Positions 1 through 8,239 are shown, counted from the first letter of the stretch. The stretch is DNA of 64,000 bases from Bradyrhizobium sediminis (GCF_018736105.1 NZ_CP076135.1:744001-808000), one strand, 5' to 3'. The notes: generated by a model from the sequence alone, not told the origin. Program-made: numbers and translations.

Positions 1-225
1 CACCGGCTGCTCGCCGACCACGCCTTCGCCGCGGACTTCCTGCTTGCGTCCCGCCGCGTCGGTGATGATCCAGTGCCGGGTCCGCAACTGCACGGTCTCT
101 TCGCCGGTATTGGTGATGACGATGGTGTAGGACCAGAAATATTGGCGATTTTCGGCCGACGAGCGCTCGGGGAGGAAGTTCGGCTCGACGGTAACCTCGA
201 TCTGGCGGGTAACGGCGCGGTACAT
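1..225 (-). CDS. apaG: Co2+/Mg2+ efflux protein ApaG (C-terminus outside window)
   Basis: The first 75 codons of an ApaG-type protein, running off the left edge. The start [11 protein letters not shown], then a segment with [14 protein letters not shown] and [12 protein letters not shown], is the characteristic beta-sandwich (DUF525/ApaG) fold entry. ApaG is a small fibronectin-III-like protein of about 125-130 residues, linked genetically to cobalt resistance and magnesium efflux; its molecular role is unsettled. The ATG is the first in-frame start and a plausible sigma70 promoter lies about 80 bp upstream. Only the N-terminal 60 percent is visible, so integrity of the rest cannot be judged. 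Confidence 0.9.
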   Translation of the reverse strand, partial: MYRAVTRQIEVTVEPNFLPERSSAENRQYFWSYTIVITNTGEETVQLRTRHWIITDAAGRKQEVRGEGVVGEQPV

Positions 226-310
226 GCGAACAATCCAGAATCCTTGAGGCCCATCATACCGAAAAGTCCCGACGGAACCAACCTCCGGGCGCCGTCCCGG
301 CAGCCATGCA

Positions 311-338
311 ATTGTAATTCCAACCGCGGTTTCAACAA
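311..338 (-). promoter_or_regulatory. Putative sigma70 promoter of apaG
   Basis: On the minus strand TTGTTG and TACAAT are separated by 16 nt, a near-consensus -35/-10 pair. It would start transcription near position 304, about 80 nt upstream of the apaG ATG. This is a pattern match only. Confidence 0.4.
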
Positions 339-463
339 AGTTCCGGCCTAAAGCGCATTCCGCGCGCCCGACGGCCGTCGCAACTTGCCCGCAATTGGCG
401 GGCCGGTACTATCTTTCGTGTCGGACCGGCGCTTAAAGTCCACGTCCCGAGACGGTGCCAGAG

Positions 464-1705
464 ATGTCCATTGCCAATCGAATTGCCGGATCACCGCTGG
501 CGGGCGCCGCTGCAGCCGGCGCGCGGGACGCGGCGCCGGCGATCGCCATCCCGGCCGGCGCAGAGCGGGAATTGCGGCTCGATCTGTTTCGCGGCATCGC
601 GCTGTGGCTGATCTTCATCGACCATCTGCCGCCCAACATCCTGACCTGGTTCACGATCCGCAACTACGGATTCAGCGACGCCACCGAAATCTTCATCTTC
701 ATCTCCGGCTATACCGCGGCGTTCGTCTACGGCCGCGCCATGCTCGAGGCCGGCCCCGTGATCGCCACCGCGCGCATCATGCGGCGGGTCTGGCAGATCT
801 ACGTCGCGCATGTATTCCTGTTCACGATCTTCCTGGCGGAAATTTCCTACGTCGCCACCAATTTCAACAACCCGCTGTATACGGAAGAAATGGGGATCAT
901 GGACTTCCTCAAGCAGCCGGACGTCACCATCGTCCAGGCGCTGCTGCTCCGATTCCGGCCCGTCAACATGGACGTGCTGCCGCTCTATATCGTGCTGATG
1001 CTGTTCCTGCCGCTGATCCTGTGGCTGATGAAGTGGCGGGCCGACATCACGCTGGCGCTGTCGGTCGCGCTCTATGCGGCGACCTGGCACTACGACCTCT
1101 ATCTGTCGGCCTATCCGAACGGCTTCTGGGCCTTCAATCCGTTCGCCTGGCAGTTGCTGTTCGTGTTCGGCGCCTGGTGCGCGCTGGGCGGCGCCCGGCG
1201 GATGTCGCGGATTCTCTCCTCGCCGGTCACGATGTGGATCTGTGCGGCCTATCTGCTGGCGGCGTTCTTCGTCACGCTGACCTGGTACGTGCCGCAGTTG
1301 AACCATCTGATGCCGAAGCGCATCGAGCAGTGGATGTACCCGATCAACAAGACCGATCTGGACGTGCTGAGGTTCGCGCACTTCCTGGCGCTGGCGGCGA
1401 TCACCGTGCGCTTCCTGCCGAAGGACTGGCCGGGATTGAAGTCGCCATGGCTGCGGCCGCTGATCCTGTGCGGGCAGCATTCGCTGGAGATTTTCTGCCT
1501 CGGCGTGTTCCTCGCCTTCGCCGGGCATTTCGTGCTGGCCGAAATCTCCGGTGGAGCCGGGCTGCATTTCGTCATCAGCGTCTCCGGAATCCTCATCATG
1601 TCCGGGATGGCGTGGATCATTTCGTGGTACAAGCATTCTGCCGACAAGGGTGCATCGCGGAAAAAGGGCGACGTCGGCAACGCCGATATGGCGGGAGGGG
1701 GTTGA
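464..1705 (+). CDS. opgC: OpgC-family integral membrane acyltransferase
   Basis: About 413 residues, multi-spanning membrane protein. After a soluble N-terminal stretch comes RELRLDLFRGIALWLIFIDH and then GFSDATEIFIFISGYTAAFVYG, the hallmark opening of the OpgC/acyltransferase-3-like family, followed by eight or more hydrophobic helices. OpgC adds succinyl groups to osmoregulated periplasmic glucans; the substrate here is inferred only from the family. A GTG at 455 is an alternative start, but the ATG at 464 is preferred. The stop codon overlaps the start of the next gene (TGATG), so it heads a translationally coupled operon with two exported SGNH-type proteins. Confidence 0.85.
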   Translation: MSIANRIAGSPLAGAAAAGARDAAPAIAIPAGAERELRLDLFRGIALWLIFIDHLPPNILTWFTIRNYGFSDATEIFIFISGYTAAFVYGRAMLEAGPVIATARIMRRVWQIYVAHVFLFTIFLAEISYVATNFNNPLYTEEMGIMDFLKQPDVTIVQALLLRFRPVNMDVLPLYIVLMLFLPLILWLMKWRADITLALSVALYAATWHYDLYLSAYPNGFWAFNPFAWQLLFVFGAWCALGGARRMSRILSSPVTMWICAAYLLAAFFVTLTWYVPQLNHLMPKRIEQWMYPINKTDLDVLRFAHFLALAAITVRFLPKDWPGLKSPWLRPLILCGQHSLEIFCLGVFLAFAGHFVLAEISGGAGLHFVISVSGILIMSGMAWIISWYKHSADKGASRKKGDVGNADMAGGG

Positions 1706-2466
1706 TGAAGTCCAACCCGGTGACCATCCTGGGCTTGATCGTGTTTGCCGGCTTGCTGGCCGCGGTTCCCGCACGTGCCGACGATGCCCCGGCCCCGGCC
1801 AACTGCGAGGTTCCGGCCTACCTGCTCACCACCGAGAGCCCGCTGTCCAGGGTCGAGGACGCCATCAACCACCGTAAGCTGGATATTCTGGTGGTCGGCA
1901 GCCGGTCGTCGACCATCAACGCATCCGAGGCCAGCGCCTATCCCGGCCGGCTGCAGGCGATGCTGCAGGAGCAGCTGCCGAAAGTCGCGGTCAGCGTCTC
2001 CGTAGAACTACAGATCAAGAAGACCGCCGAAGAAGTAGCCGGCGGTCTCGTCAAGCTGGTGGAAGCAAAAAAGCCTACTTTGGTGATCTGGCAGACCGGA
2101 ACCTACGATGCTATGCGATCGATTGATCCCGATGATTTTCGCAGCGCCGTCGGCGAGGGCGTTGCTGCGCTGCAAAATGCCGGGGCCGACGTGGTTTTGA
2201 TGAATTTGCAATACAGCCCGCGCACCGAGACGATGATTTCCGCGCCGCCGTACCTAGATAATATGCGCGTGGTGGCGCAGCAGTACGACGTTCCGTTGTT
2301 CGACCGCTTCGCCATCATGCATCACTGGAACGACTCCGGGGATTTCGACCTGTTCAGCACGACGCGCGGTCTCGACCTTGCCAAGCGCGTGCACGATTGC
2401 CTCGGTCGCGCACTGTCGAAATTCGTGATCGAGGCGGCGCATGTGAACCCGGCGCAGCAGAATTGA
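1705..2466 (+). CDS. Exported SGNH-hydrolase-like protein
   Basis: 253 residues with a clear signal peptide (TILGLIVFAGLLAAVPARA, cleavage near residue 24). The body resembles a GDSL/SGNH hydrolase: DILVVGSRSSTINASEASAYPGRL stands where block I (GDS) is expected, and VIWQTGTYD where block III (GxND) is expected. The block I serine context is altered (GSRSST), so catalytic competence is uncertain. The ATG overlaps the stop of the opgC-like gene by one base, and a paralogue follows 13 bp downstream. Likely role: acyl or acetyl transfer or removal on a periplasmic or surface glycan, in partnership with the OpgC-like transferase. That role is inferred from context. Confidence 0.75.
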   Translation: MKSNPVTILGLIVFAGLLAAVPARADDAPAPANCEVPAYLLTTESPLSRVEDAINHRKLDILVVGSRSSTINASEASAYPGRLQAMLQEQLPKVAVSVSVELQIKKTAEEVAGGLVKLVEAKKPTLVIWQTGTYDAMRSIDPDDFRSAVGEGVAALQNAGADVVLMNLQYSPRTETMISAPPYLDNMRVVAQQYDVPLFDRFAIMHHWNDSGDFDLFSTTRGLDLAKRVHDCLGRALSKFVIEAAHVNPAQQN

Positions 2467-2479
2467 GGATCCAGCGTTG

Positions 2480-3430
2480 ATGACGTCAACGAGTTGCTAC
2501 CGCCCTTTTTGCCATTTGGCATTTCTGGCCGCGCCGGCCGTTGCGGCGCTCATACTGCTGGCGCCAGGCTCGATGGCGCCCGCGCGGGCGCAAGCCGCCC
2601 AGGCTGCCCATCCAGATACTGCCAAACCGCCGCAGCAAAAAAGCCTCACTTCCAAGGCGATCGACAAGGTCAAGGAAGTCGCGAAATCGGCTAGCGACAT
2701 CTTCAACCGCGTTCCCTGCCTGCCGCCGAAGGGCGGCGCCAGAAAGATGGGCTCGTTGCCGCATGTCGCGGGCAAGCTCGCCGCCGGCGAGCCGGTGGTG
2801 ATCATCGCGTTCGGCTCGTCCTCGACCTCAGGCTACGGCTCGACCTCGCCCGAATTCACCTATCCCAACCGGCTGGCGGCGCAGCTGCGCCGGCAATATC
2901 CGACCGCCGACATCACCGTGGTCAATCGCGGCCAGGGCGGTGAAGACGCGCCCGAAATGATGAAACGGCTGCAGACCGCGGTGCTCGACATGAAGCCGGA
3001 CCTGGTGATCTGGCAGGTCGGCACCAACGCGGTGCTGCGCAACCTCGATCCCACCGAGACCATCAAGCTGGTCGAGGAAGGCGTCGCGCGGATTCAGGCG
3101 GCCGGCGCCGATCTGGTGCTGGTCGATCCGCAATATTCGCCGGCGGTCAACGAACGCGCGGAAAGCGCAGGCAAGATGATCAAGCTGCTCAACGGGGTGG
3201 CCGAGCTGCGTCACGTCGGCATCTTCCCGCGCTTCGAAGTGATGCGCGAGTGGCACGAAAAGCAGTCGATCCCGATGGACAATTTCGTCATCGCCGACGG
3301 CCTGCATATGAGCGACTGGGGCTACGCCTGCTTCGCACAGCTGCTCGGCGACGACATCATCAAGTCGGTCGGCCAGATCAAGCTCGGCGTCAACGTGCCG
3401 TCCAACGTGCAGACCTACCGGCCGATGTGA
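2480..3430 (+). CDS. Exported SGNH/GDSL-type hydrolase
   Basis: 316 residues. A signal peptide with a long hydrophobic core (FLAAPAVAALILLAPG) is followed by an Ala/Lys-rich linker to about residue 80. The SGNH core then starts with VVIIAFGSSSTSGYGSTSP (block I, nucleophile Ser in GSSST), continues with NRGQGGEDAPEM (block II Gly) and LVIWQVGTNAVLR (block III, GTN), and ends with DGLHMSDWGYACFA, which supplies the block V Asp-x-x-His. All four SGNH blocks are visible, unlike the preceding paralogue. Start ATG 2480 (a TTG lies one codon before). Third gene of the OpgC-like operon; the substrate is unknown. Confidence 0.82.
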   Translation: MTSTSCYRPFCHLAFLAAPAVAALILLAPGSMAPARAQAAQAAHPDTAKPPQQKSLTSKAIDKVKEVAKSASDIFNRVPCLPPKGGARKMGSLPHVAGKLAAGEPVVIIAFGSSSTSGYGSTSPEFTYPNRLAAQLRRQYPTADITVVNRGQGGEDAPEMMKRLQTAVLDMKPDLVIWQVGTNAVLRNLDPTETIKLVEEGVARIQAAGADLVLVDPQYSPAVNERAESAGKMIKLLNGVAELRHVGIFPRFEVMREWHEKQSIPMDNFVIADGLHMSDWGYACFAQLLGDDIIKSVGQIKLGVNVPSNVQTYRPM

Positions 3431-3445
3431 GGGAGTGGGCGGATA

Positions 3446-3501
3446 GGGAGTAGCGAATAGCGAATAGGGGTGGTTCTACTCGCTACTCGCCATTCGCTCC
3501 C
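3446..3501. repeat. Short direct/inverted repeat between convergent genes
   Basis: AGCGAATAGCGAATAG on the plus strand is answered about 15 nt later by CTACTCGCTACTCGCC, giving nested imperfect inverted and direct repeats. It lies between the 3' ends of the SGNH gene and metZ, which converge here, so it may act as a bidirectional terminator. There is no strong U tract. Confidence 0.45.
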
Positions 3502-3502
3502 T

Positions 3503-4696
3503 TCACGCCATCTCCAGCGCGGCCACAAGATCCTCGATCAGGTCGTCGCGATGTTCGAGCCCGGCCGAGAAACGAATGAAGCCCTCGCTGATCCCGAGTT
3601 CGGCGCGCGCCTCCGGCGTCAGCCGCTGATGCGTGGTGGTCGCGGGATGGGTGACGAGGCTCTTGGCGTCGCCGAGATTGTTGGAGATCCGCGAAATCTT
3701 CAGCGCGTTGAGGGTGCGGAACGCCGCCGCCTTGCCGCCCTTGACCTCGAAGCCGACCAGCGTCGATCCGGCGCGCATCTGCTTCTTCACCAGAGCGGCC
3801 TGCGGATGATCGGAGCGGCCGGGATAGATCAGCCGCGAGATCTTCGGATGCTGCGCCAGCACGTCCGCCACGGCTGCGGCGGTTTCGGTCTGGGCGCGGA
3901 CGCGGACCGCCAGCGTCTCCAGCCCCTTCAGCAGCACCCAGGCGTTGAACGGCGACATCGACGGGCCGGTCTGGCGCATGAAGTTGTGGATGTGCTCGGC
4001 GATGAACGCTTCCGACGACAGGATGATGCCGCCGAGGCAGCGGCCCTGGCCGTCGATGTGCTTGGTCGCGGAATAGACCACGACGTCGGCGCCGAGCGTC
4101 AGCGGGCTCTGCCAGATCGGCGTCGCAAACACATTGTCGACGATCAGCCGCGCGCCGCCGGCATGCGCGATCTCGGCGATCGCCGAGATGTCGAGCACGT
4201 CGAGCGTCGGATTGGTCGGGCTCTCCAGGAAGCAGGTTCGGGTGTTCGGCCGCATCGCCTTCTTCCACTGGTCGAGATCGAGGCCGTCGACCAGCGTGGA
4301 CGAGATGCCGTAGCGCGGCAGCAGGTCTTCCACCACATAGCGGCAGGAACCGAACATCGCCTTCGCCGCCACCACGTGATCGCCGGCCTTCAGCGGCGCG
4401 AGGACGGCCGTGGTCACCGCGGCCATGCCGGTGGCGGTGGCGCGCGCCGCTTCGGCGCCTTCGAGCTCGATCATGCGGCGCTCGAACATCGAGATGTTGG
4501 GGTTGGAAAAGCGCGAATAGAGAAAGCCGGGATCCTCGCCCTTGAACCGCGCCTCGCATTGCTCGGCGCTGTCGTAGATGAAGCCCTGGGTCAGGAACAG
4601 CGCTTCCGAGGTTTCGCCGAATTGCGAGCGCAGGGCTCCGGAATGGACCAGCCGGGTTTCGGGGCGGTAGCGGGCGGTGGATTTAGTCTCAGACAT
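3503..4696 (-). CDS. metZ: O-succinylhomoserine sulfhydrylase
   Basis: 397 residues, a Cys/Met-metabolism PLP enzyme. It converts O-succinylhomoserine plus sulfide to homocysteine in direct-sulfhydrylation methionine synthesis. The text RYRPETRLVHSGALRSQFGETSEALFLTQGF at the N-terminus is typical of MetZ. The PLP lysine is K212 in YSATKHIDGQGR, and SRFSNPN near residue 62 contributes to phosphate/cofactor binding. The start is set at MSETKST, preceded by a GGAGG ribosome-binding site 6 nt upstream; a longer in-frame reading would run into the riboswitch terminator. Expression should be controlled by the SAM-II riboswitch immediately upstream. Confidence 0.95.
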   Translation of the reverse strand: MSETKSTARYRPETRLVHSGALRSQFGETSEALFLTQGFIYDSAEQCEARFKGEDPGFLYSRFSNPNISMFERRMIELEGAEAARATATGMAAVTTAVLAPLKAGDHVVAAKAMFGSCRYVVEDLLPRYGISSTLVDGLDLDQWKKAMRPNTRTCFLESPTNPTLDVLDISAIAEIAHAGGARLIVDNVFATPIWQSPLTLGADVVVYSATKHIDGQGRCLGGIILSSEAFIAEHIHNFMRQTGPSMSPFNAWVLLKGLETLAVRVRAQTETAAAVADVLAQHPKISRLIYPGRSDHPQAALVKKQMRAGSTLVGFEVKGGKAAAFRTLNALKISRISNNLGDAKSLVTHPATTTHQRLTPEARAELGISEGFIRFSAGLEHRDDLIEDLVAALEMA

Positions 4697-4708
4697 GTGA
4701 CCTCCATC

Positions 4709-4732
4709 GTGACCACCCATGAAAATGGTCAC
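4709..4732 (-). promoter_or_regulatory. Hairpin next to the metZ ribosome-binding site
   Basis: On the minus strand GTGACCA pairs with TGGTCAC (7 bp, 10-nt loop) just after the attenuator U tract. A second GGTCAC lies in the ribosome-binding-site region (4697-4702), so GTGACC could alternatively pair with the Shine-Dalgarno flank. This would permit a second, translational control step. It is a structural inference. Confidence 0.4.
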
Positions 4733-4766
4733 AAAAAAACCGGCCTGGAAAAATTCCACAGGCCGG
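4733..4766 (-). terminator. Rho-independent attenuator of the metZ leader
   Basis: On the minus strand CCGGCCT pairs with AGGCCGG, extended by GGAA/TTCC after a GU bulge, and is followed directly by seven Ts. The 5' arm (4759-4767) is also complementary to the 3' end of the SAM-II aptamer (4779-4787), forming a mutually exclusive antiterminator stem CAGGCCGGG/CCCGGCCTG. This gives a complete SAM-dependent transcription switch. Confidence 0.8.
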
Positions 4767-4780
4767 GATCACACTGTCCC

Positions 4781-4840
4781 CGGCCTGTTTAGCGACTTAT
4801 TTAACGTGGCTGCAAGCCGGCCGGCTCAAATCACCACGGG
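4781..4840 (-). ncRNA. SAM-II riboswitch aptamer
   Basis: The minus-strand leader of metZ reads CGTGG-TGATTTGAGCCGGCC, then GGCTTGCAGCCACG, then TTAAATAAGTCGCTAAACAGG. P1 is CGTGG with CCACG; the loop GATTTGAG, the TTGCA segment, and the 3' TAAAT plus GCTAAA blocks match the SAM-II consensus; CCGGCC of the loop can pair with GGCCGG at the 3' end to make the H-type pseudoknot. SAM-II typically controls methionine genes in alphaproteobacteria. When SAM binds, the pseudoknot should occupy the 3' strand, break the antiterminator, and let the attenuator form, lowering metZ expression. Confidence 0.9.
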
Positions 4841-4850
4841 ATAAGTCATG

Positions 4851-4879
4851 CTGATATTCGCTTGCGCCCTTTCAGTCAA
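4851..4879 (-). promoter_or_regulatory. sigma70 promoter of metZ / SAM-II leader
   Basis: Minus-strand TTGACT and TATCAG are separated by 17 nt, placing the start of transcription a few bases before the SAM-II P1 helix. The position is as expected for a riboswitch leader. Confidence 0.65.
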
Positions 4880-4960
4880 GGCGGCCATCGGATAACCGGT
4901 AAAAGTCCGTATTTTCAGCGTCTGGATGGCGGCAGCCCGCCATCCCTTAGGACCCCACCC

Positions 4961-6067
4961 GTGACCTTCGCGCTTCCGCCCGACGCCAATGGCATTCTGC
5001 CCGACCGCATGATCGCGGCAATGGCGGATGCCGGCCTGATCCTGCCGGCCTATCCCTTTGTCGAAAGCCAGATCCAGCCGGCGAGCCTCGATTTGCGGCT
5101 CGGCGACGTCGCCTACCGGGTGCGCGCCAGCTTCCTGCCGGGACCGGGCGCCACGGTGGCCGAGCGCATCGACGAATTGAAGCTGCACGAGATCGATCTG
5201 ACGGACGGCGCGGTGCTGGAGACCAACTGCGTCTACATCGTGCCGCTCTTGGAAAGTCTCGCGCTGCCGCCGCAAATCGTCGCCGCCGCCAATCCGAAAA
5301 GCTCGACCGGGCGGCTCGACGTGTTCACCCGCGTGATCGCGGACGGCACCCGGCGCTTCGACATGATCGGTGCCGGCTATCACGGCCCGCTTTATGCCGA
5401 GATCAGCCCGAAGACATTTCCGGTGCTGCTGCGGGAAGGCTCGCGGCTGAGCCAGGTCCGCTTCCGCACCGGCGACGCCATCCTCAATGCCGATGAACTC
5501 GAGGCGCTGCATGACGCGGAGCGGCTGGTCGACGTCGACGACGCCGATCTCGTCAACGGCGTGGCGCTGAGCGTCGACCTGTCAGGCGAGAATGCCAATG
5601 GTTTTGTCGGCTACCGCGCCAAGCGTCACACCGGCGTGGTCGATATCGACCGCCGCGGCGGCTATGCGGTCGGTGAGTTCTGGGAGCCGATCGCGGCGCG
5701 GCCCGACGGCAGTCTCATTCTCGATCCCGGCGAGTTCTACATTCTGGCATCGAAAGAGGCGGTGCAGGTGCCGCCGGATTACGCCGCCGAAATGGTGCCG
5801 TTCGATCCGCTGGTCGGCGAATTCCGCGTGCATTATGCCGGGTTCTTCGATCCCGGCTTTGGCTATGCCGGCGCCGGCGGGCAGGGCTCGCGCGCGGTGC
5901 TGGAAGTGCGCTCGCGCGAGGTGCCGTTCATCCTCGAGCACGGCCAGATCGTCGGCCGGCTGGTGTACGAGAAAATGCTGGCGCGGCCCGACGCCATGTA
6001 CGGCCAGCGCATCGGCTCGAACTATCAGGCCCAGGGCCTGAAGCTGTCGAAGCATTTTCGGGTGTAG
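4961..6067 (+). CDS. 2'-deoxycytidine 5'-triphosphate deaminase (long form)
   Basis: 368 residues. The N-terminal half contains ILPAYPFVESQIQPASLDLRLGD and ANPKSSTGRLDVFTRVIADG, matching dCTP deaminase/dUTPase-fold signatures (the SSTGRLD segment corresponds to the substrate-binding S-S-x-x-R region). The length is about twice the classic Dcd and fits the double-domain alphaproteobacterial family (PF06559-type). The predicted reaction is dCTP to dUTP for thymidylate synthesis. I choose GTG at 4961, where similarity starts (TFALPPDANG); upstream in-frame codons lie in the divergent metZ promoter region. It is transcribed divergently from metZ. Confidence 0.88.
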   Translation: MTFALPPDANGILPDRMIAAMADAGLILPAYPFVESQIQPASLDLRLGDVAYRVRASFLPGPGATVAERIDELKLHEIDLTDGAVLETNCVYIVPLLESLALPPQIVAAANPKSSTGRLDVFTRVIADGTRRFDMIGAGYHGPLYAEISPKTFPVLLREGSRLSQVRFRTGDAILNADELEALHDAERLVDVDDADLVNGVALSVDLSGENANGFVGYRAKRHTGVVDIDRRGGYAVGEFWEPIAARPDGSLILDPGEFYILASKEAVQVPPDYAAEMVPFDPLVGEFRVHYAGFFDPGFGYAGAGGQGSRAVLEVRSREVPFILEHGQIVGRLVYEKMLARPDAMYGQRIGSNYQAQGLKLSKHFRV

Positions 6068-6118
6068 GCATAAAGCGGCCCGCCCGCCGGTGCGCAGAGT
6101 AACTGCAATCTCTTAATA

Positions 6119-6161
6119 TTGATTCAGATCATTGCCGAAAGCGCGTCGGTCCGGAAAGCTA
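6119..6161 (+). promoter_or_regulatory. FNR/FixK-type box and -10 element upstream of the PHA synthase
   Basis: TTGATTCAGATCAT at 6119-6132 matches the FNR/FixK consensus TTGAT-N4-ATCAA with one mismatch. An AAGCTA element at 6156-6161 sits at the spacing of a class II (about -41.5) activator-dependent promoter. The same arrangement recurs upstream of the VIT gene at 8159-8201, which is why I treat it as real. Confidence 0.65.
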
Positions 6162-6243
6162 TCAAGTGGTAATATGCGCTCGCCAGAAGGTTTGATGGCG
6201 CCGGGTGAATCGACGTCCACGGCTTTGAGAAGGGCTGATATCC

Positions 6244-8046
6244 ATGAAGCAAGTGGCAAGCCCCGCGGCAAAGATGAATCTGATCCCGGCGGTAGCGTTG
6301 CCGCCGGTCGAGGAAAGCGTCGGCAGTGAAGCCTTCCGCGCCATCGACCGGATGCGCGAAGCGCTTACCGCCCAGGCGACGGGAGGGCTGTCGCCGGCGT
6401 CGCTGGCTCTTGCCTACTTCGATTGGTTCATTCATCTCGCGTCGGCTCCCGGAAAACGCCTGGAACTGATCGACAAGGCGTCAAGGAAAGCGGCTCGTCT
6501 GCTGGCTCATTGCGCAGCGGCGGCACGCAATCCCGATGTGCCGCCGTGCATCGAGCCGTTGCCGGGCGATTACCGGTTCAGCGCCGAGGAATGGCGCAAG
6601 CAACCGTATAATTTCCTGGCCCAGGCTTTCCTGCTCAATCAGCAATGGTGGCACAACGTCACCCGCGAAGTGCCCGGCGTCACGCCGCATCATCAAGACG
6701 TGGTGTCTTTCGCCGCGCGTCAGTTCCTCGACATGTTCTCGCCGTCGAACTTCCCGTTCACCAACCCCGAAGTGATGAAGAAGACCATCGAGACCGGCGG
6801 GGCCAATTTCGTCCGCGGGTTCCAGAACTGGGTGGAGGATGTCAGCCGGCTCGTCTCCAGGCAGTCCCCGGTGGGCACCGAGGATTTCCAGGTTGGCAGC
6901 AACGTTGCCGTCACGCCGGGAAAGGTCGTTTACCGGAACCACCTGATCGAGCTGATTCAATATGCGCCGTCGACGGAGACGGTGATGGCCGAGCCGGTGC
7001 TGATCGTGCCGGCCTGGATCATGAAATACTACATCCTCGACCTGTCGCCGCAGAATTCGCTGGTCCGCTACCTGGTCGGACAGGGCCACACCGTGTTCTG
7101 CATCTCCTGGCGCAATCCAGGCGCCGAAGATCGCGATCTCACCATGGACGATTACCGGCATAGCGGCGTCATGGCCGCGCTGGCGGCCGTCAGCGCCATC
7201 GTTCCCGGGCGCAAGATCCATGCGGCCGGATATTGCCTCGGCGGAACGCTGCTGTCGATCGCCGCCGCCGCCATGGCGCGCGCCGGTGACGACCGCCTGG
7301 CGACGGTTACGCTGTTCGCAGCCCAGATCGACTTCACCGAGCCCGGCGAACTAGCCCTCTTCATCGATCACAGCCAGATGCATTTTCTGCAGAGCCTGAT
7401 GTGGAACAAGGGCTACCTCTCCGCCGATCAGATGGCGGGCTCCTTCGAGCTGCTGCGCACCAACGACCTGATCTGGTCGCGGCTCGTGCACGACTACCTG
7501 ATGGGCGAGCGGACGCCGATGACCGATCTGATGGCGTGGAACGCGGACTCCACCCGCATGCCTTACAGGATGCATGCCGAGTATCTGCAGCGGCTCTATC
7601 TCGACAACGAACTCGCGGCCGGCAACCTCATGGTCGACGGACACGCGGCAGCGCTCCAGAACATCCGCGCGCCGATGTTCGTCGTCGGAACCGAACGCGA
7701 CCATGTGGCGCCATGGCGGTCGGTCTACAAGATCCACTATCACACCGACACCGACGTCACCTTCGTGCTCACGAGCGGCGGCCACAACGCCGGCATCGTC
7801 AGCGAGCCCGGCCATCAGCACCGGCATTTCCGCATCGCTTTGCGGCGTGCCGACGATATTTGTCTCGACCCGGACGAATGGGCTGTCGCGGCGCTATCGA
7901 AACAGGGCTCCTGGTGGGAGGACTGGGCCAATTGGCTCGCCGGCCATTCCGCGCCGGAACGCGTGCCGCCGCCTGCCATGGGCGCCGCCGGAAAAGGCTT
8001 TGCGCCGATCGCGGATGCGCCAGGCACCTACGTCTTTCAGCGGTGA
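6244..8046 (+). CDS. phaC: Class I poly(3-hydroxyalkanoate) synthase
   Basis: 600 residues, the usual class I PhaC length. The enzyme polymerises 3-hydroxyacyl-CoA into PHA granules. The N-terminal PhaC domain includes YNFLAQAFLLNQQWW and SPSNFPFTNPEV. The lipase-like box AGYCLGG carries the catalytic cysteine C331, with D486 (GTERDHVAPW) and H514 (SGGHNAG) completing the triad; these correspond to the Cys-Asp-His triad known for the family. No phaP, phaR, phaA or phaB is adjacent, so this may be one of several synthase paralogues. The FNR/FixK-type promoter upstream predicts induction at low oxygen. Confidence 0.93.
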   Translation: MKQVASPAAKMNLIPAVALPPVEESVGSEAFRAIDRMREALTAQATGGLSPASLALAYFDWFIHLASAPGKRLELIDKASRKAARLLAHCAAAARNPDVPPCIEPLPGDYRFSAEEWRKQPYNFLAQAFLLNQQWWHNVTREVPGVTPHHQDVVSFAARQFLDMFSPSNFPFTNPEVMKKTIETGGANFVRGFQNWVEDVSRLVSRQSPVGTEDFQVGSNVAVTPGKVVYRNHLIELIQYAPSTETVMAEPVLIVPAWIMKYYILDLSPQNSLVRYLVGQGHTVFCISWRNPGAEDRDLTMDDYRHSGVMAALAAVSAIVPGRKIHAAGYCLGGTLLSIAAAAMARAGDDRLATVTLFAAQIDFTEPGELALFIDHSQMHFLQSLMWNKGYLSADQMAGSFELLRTNDLIWSRLVHDYLMGERTPMTDLMAWNADSTRMPYRMHAEYLQRLYLDNELAAGNLMVDGHAAALQNIRAPMFVVGTERDHVAPWRSVYKIHYHTDTDVTFVLTSGGHNAGIVSEPGHQHRHFRIALRRADDICLDPDEWAVAALSKQGSWWEDWANWLAGHSAPERVPPPAMGAAGKGFAPIADAPGTYVFQR

Positions 8047-8158
8047 ACGACGGGCCGCACCACGACAAGGCCCGAGATCAGACGGAATGCGAACGACCGG
8101 CTTCCGCTGCTCCGGGCAAGAACGAACTCTCTGATGGTGTGACTGCAATCCTCTGATA

Positions 8159-8201
8159 TTGATTCAGATCATCGCCGAAAGCGTGCCCCTTTGGGAAGCT
8201 A
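8159..8201 (+). promoter_or_regulatory. FNR/FixK-type box and -10 element upstream of the VIT gene
   Basis: TTGATTCAGATCAT at 8159-8172 and AAGCTA at 8196-8201 repeat exactly the spacing seen before phaC. An ungapped comparison of 6102-6161 with 8142-8201 gives 48 of 60 identical bases by my count. Confidence 0.65.
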
Positions 8202-8239
8202 GGTGTACGCGAGCGAACGCCGCCGCAGAAAGTCTGAAG

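Noticed and set aside
385..2466. A 693-codon fusion reading that joins sequence upstream of and within the opgC-like gene to the SGNH protein
   Set aside because: Only its last 253 codons (from 1705) have a signal peptide and domain; the earlier part is antiframe to the OpgC-like protein.
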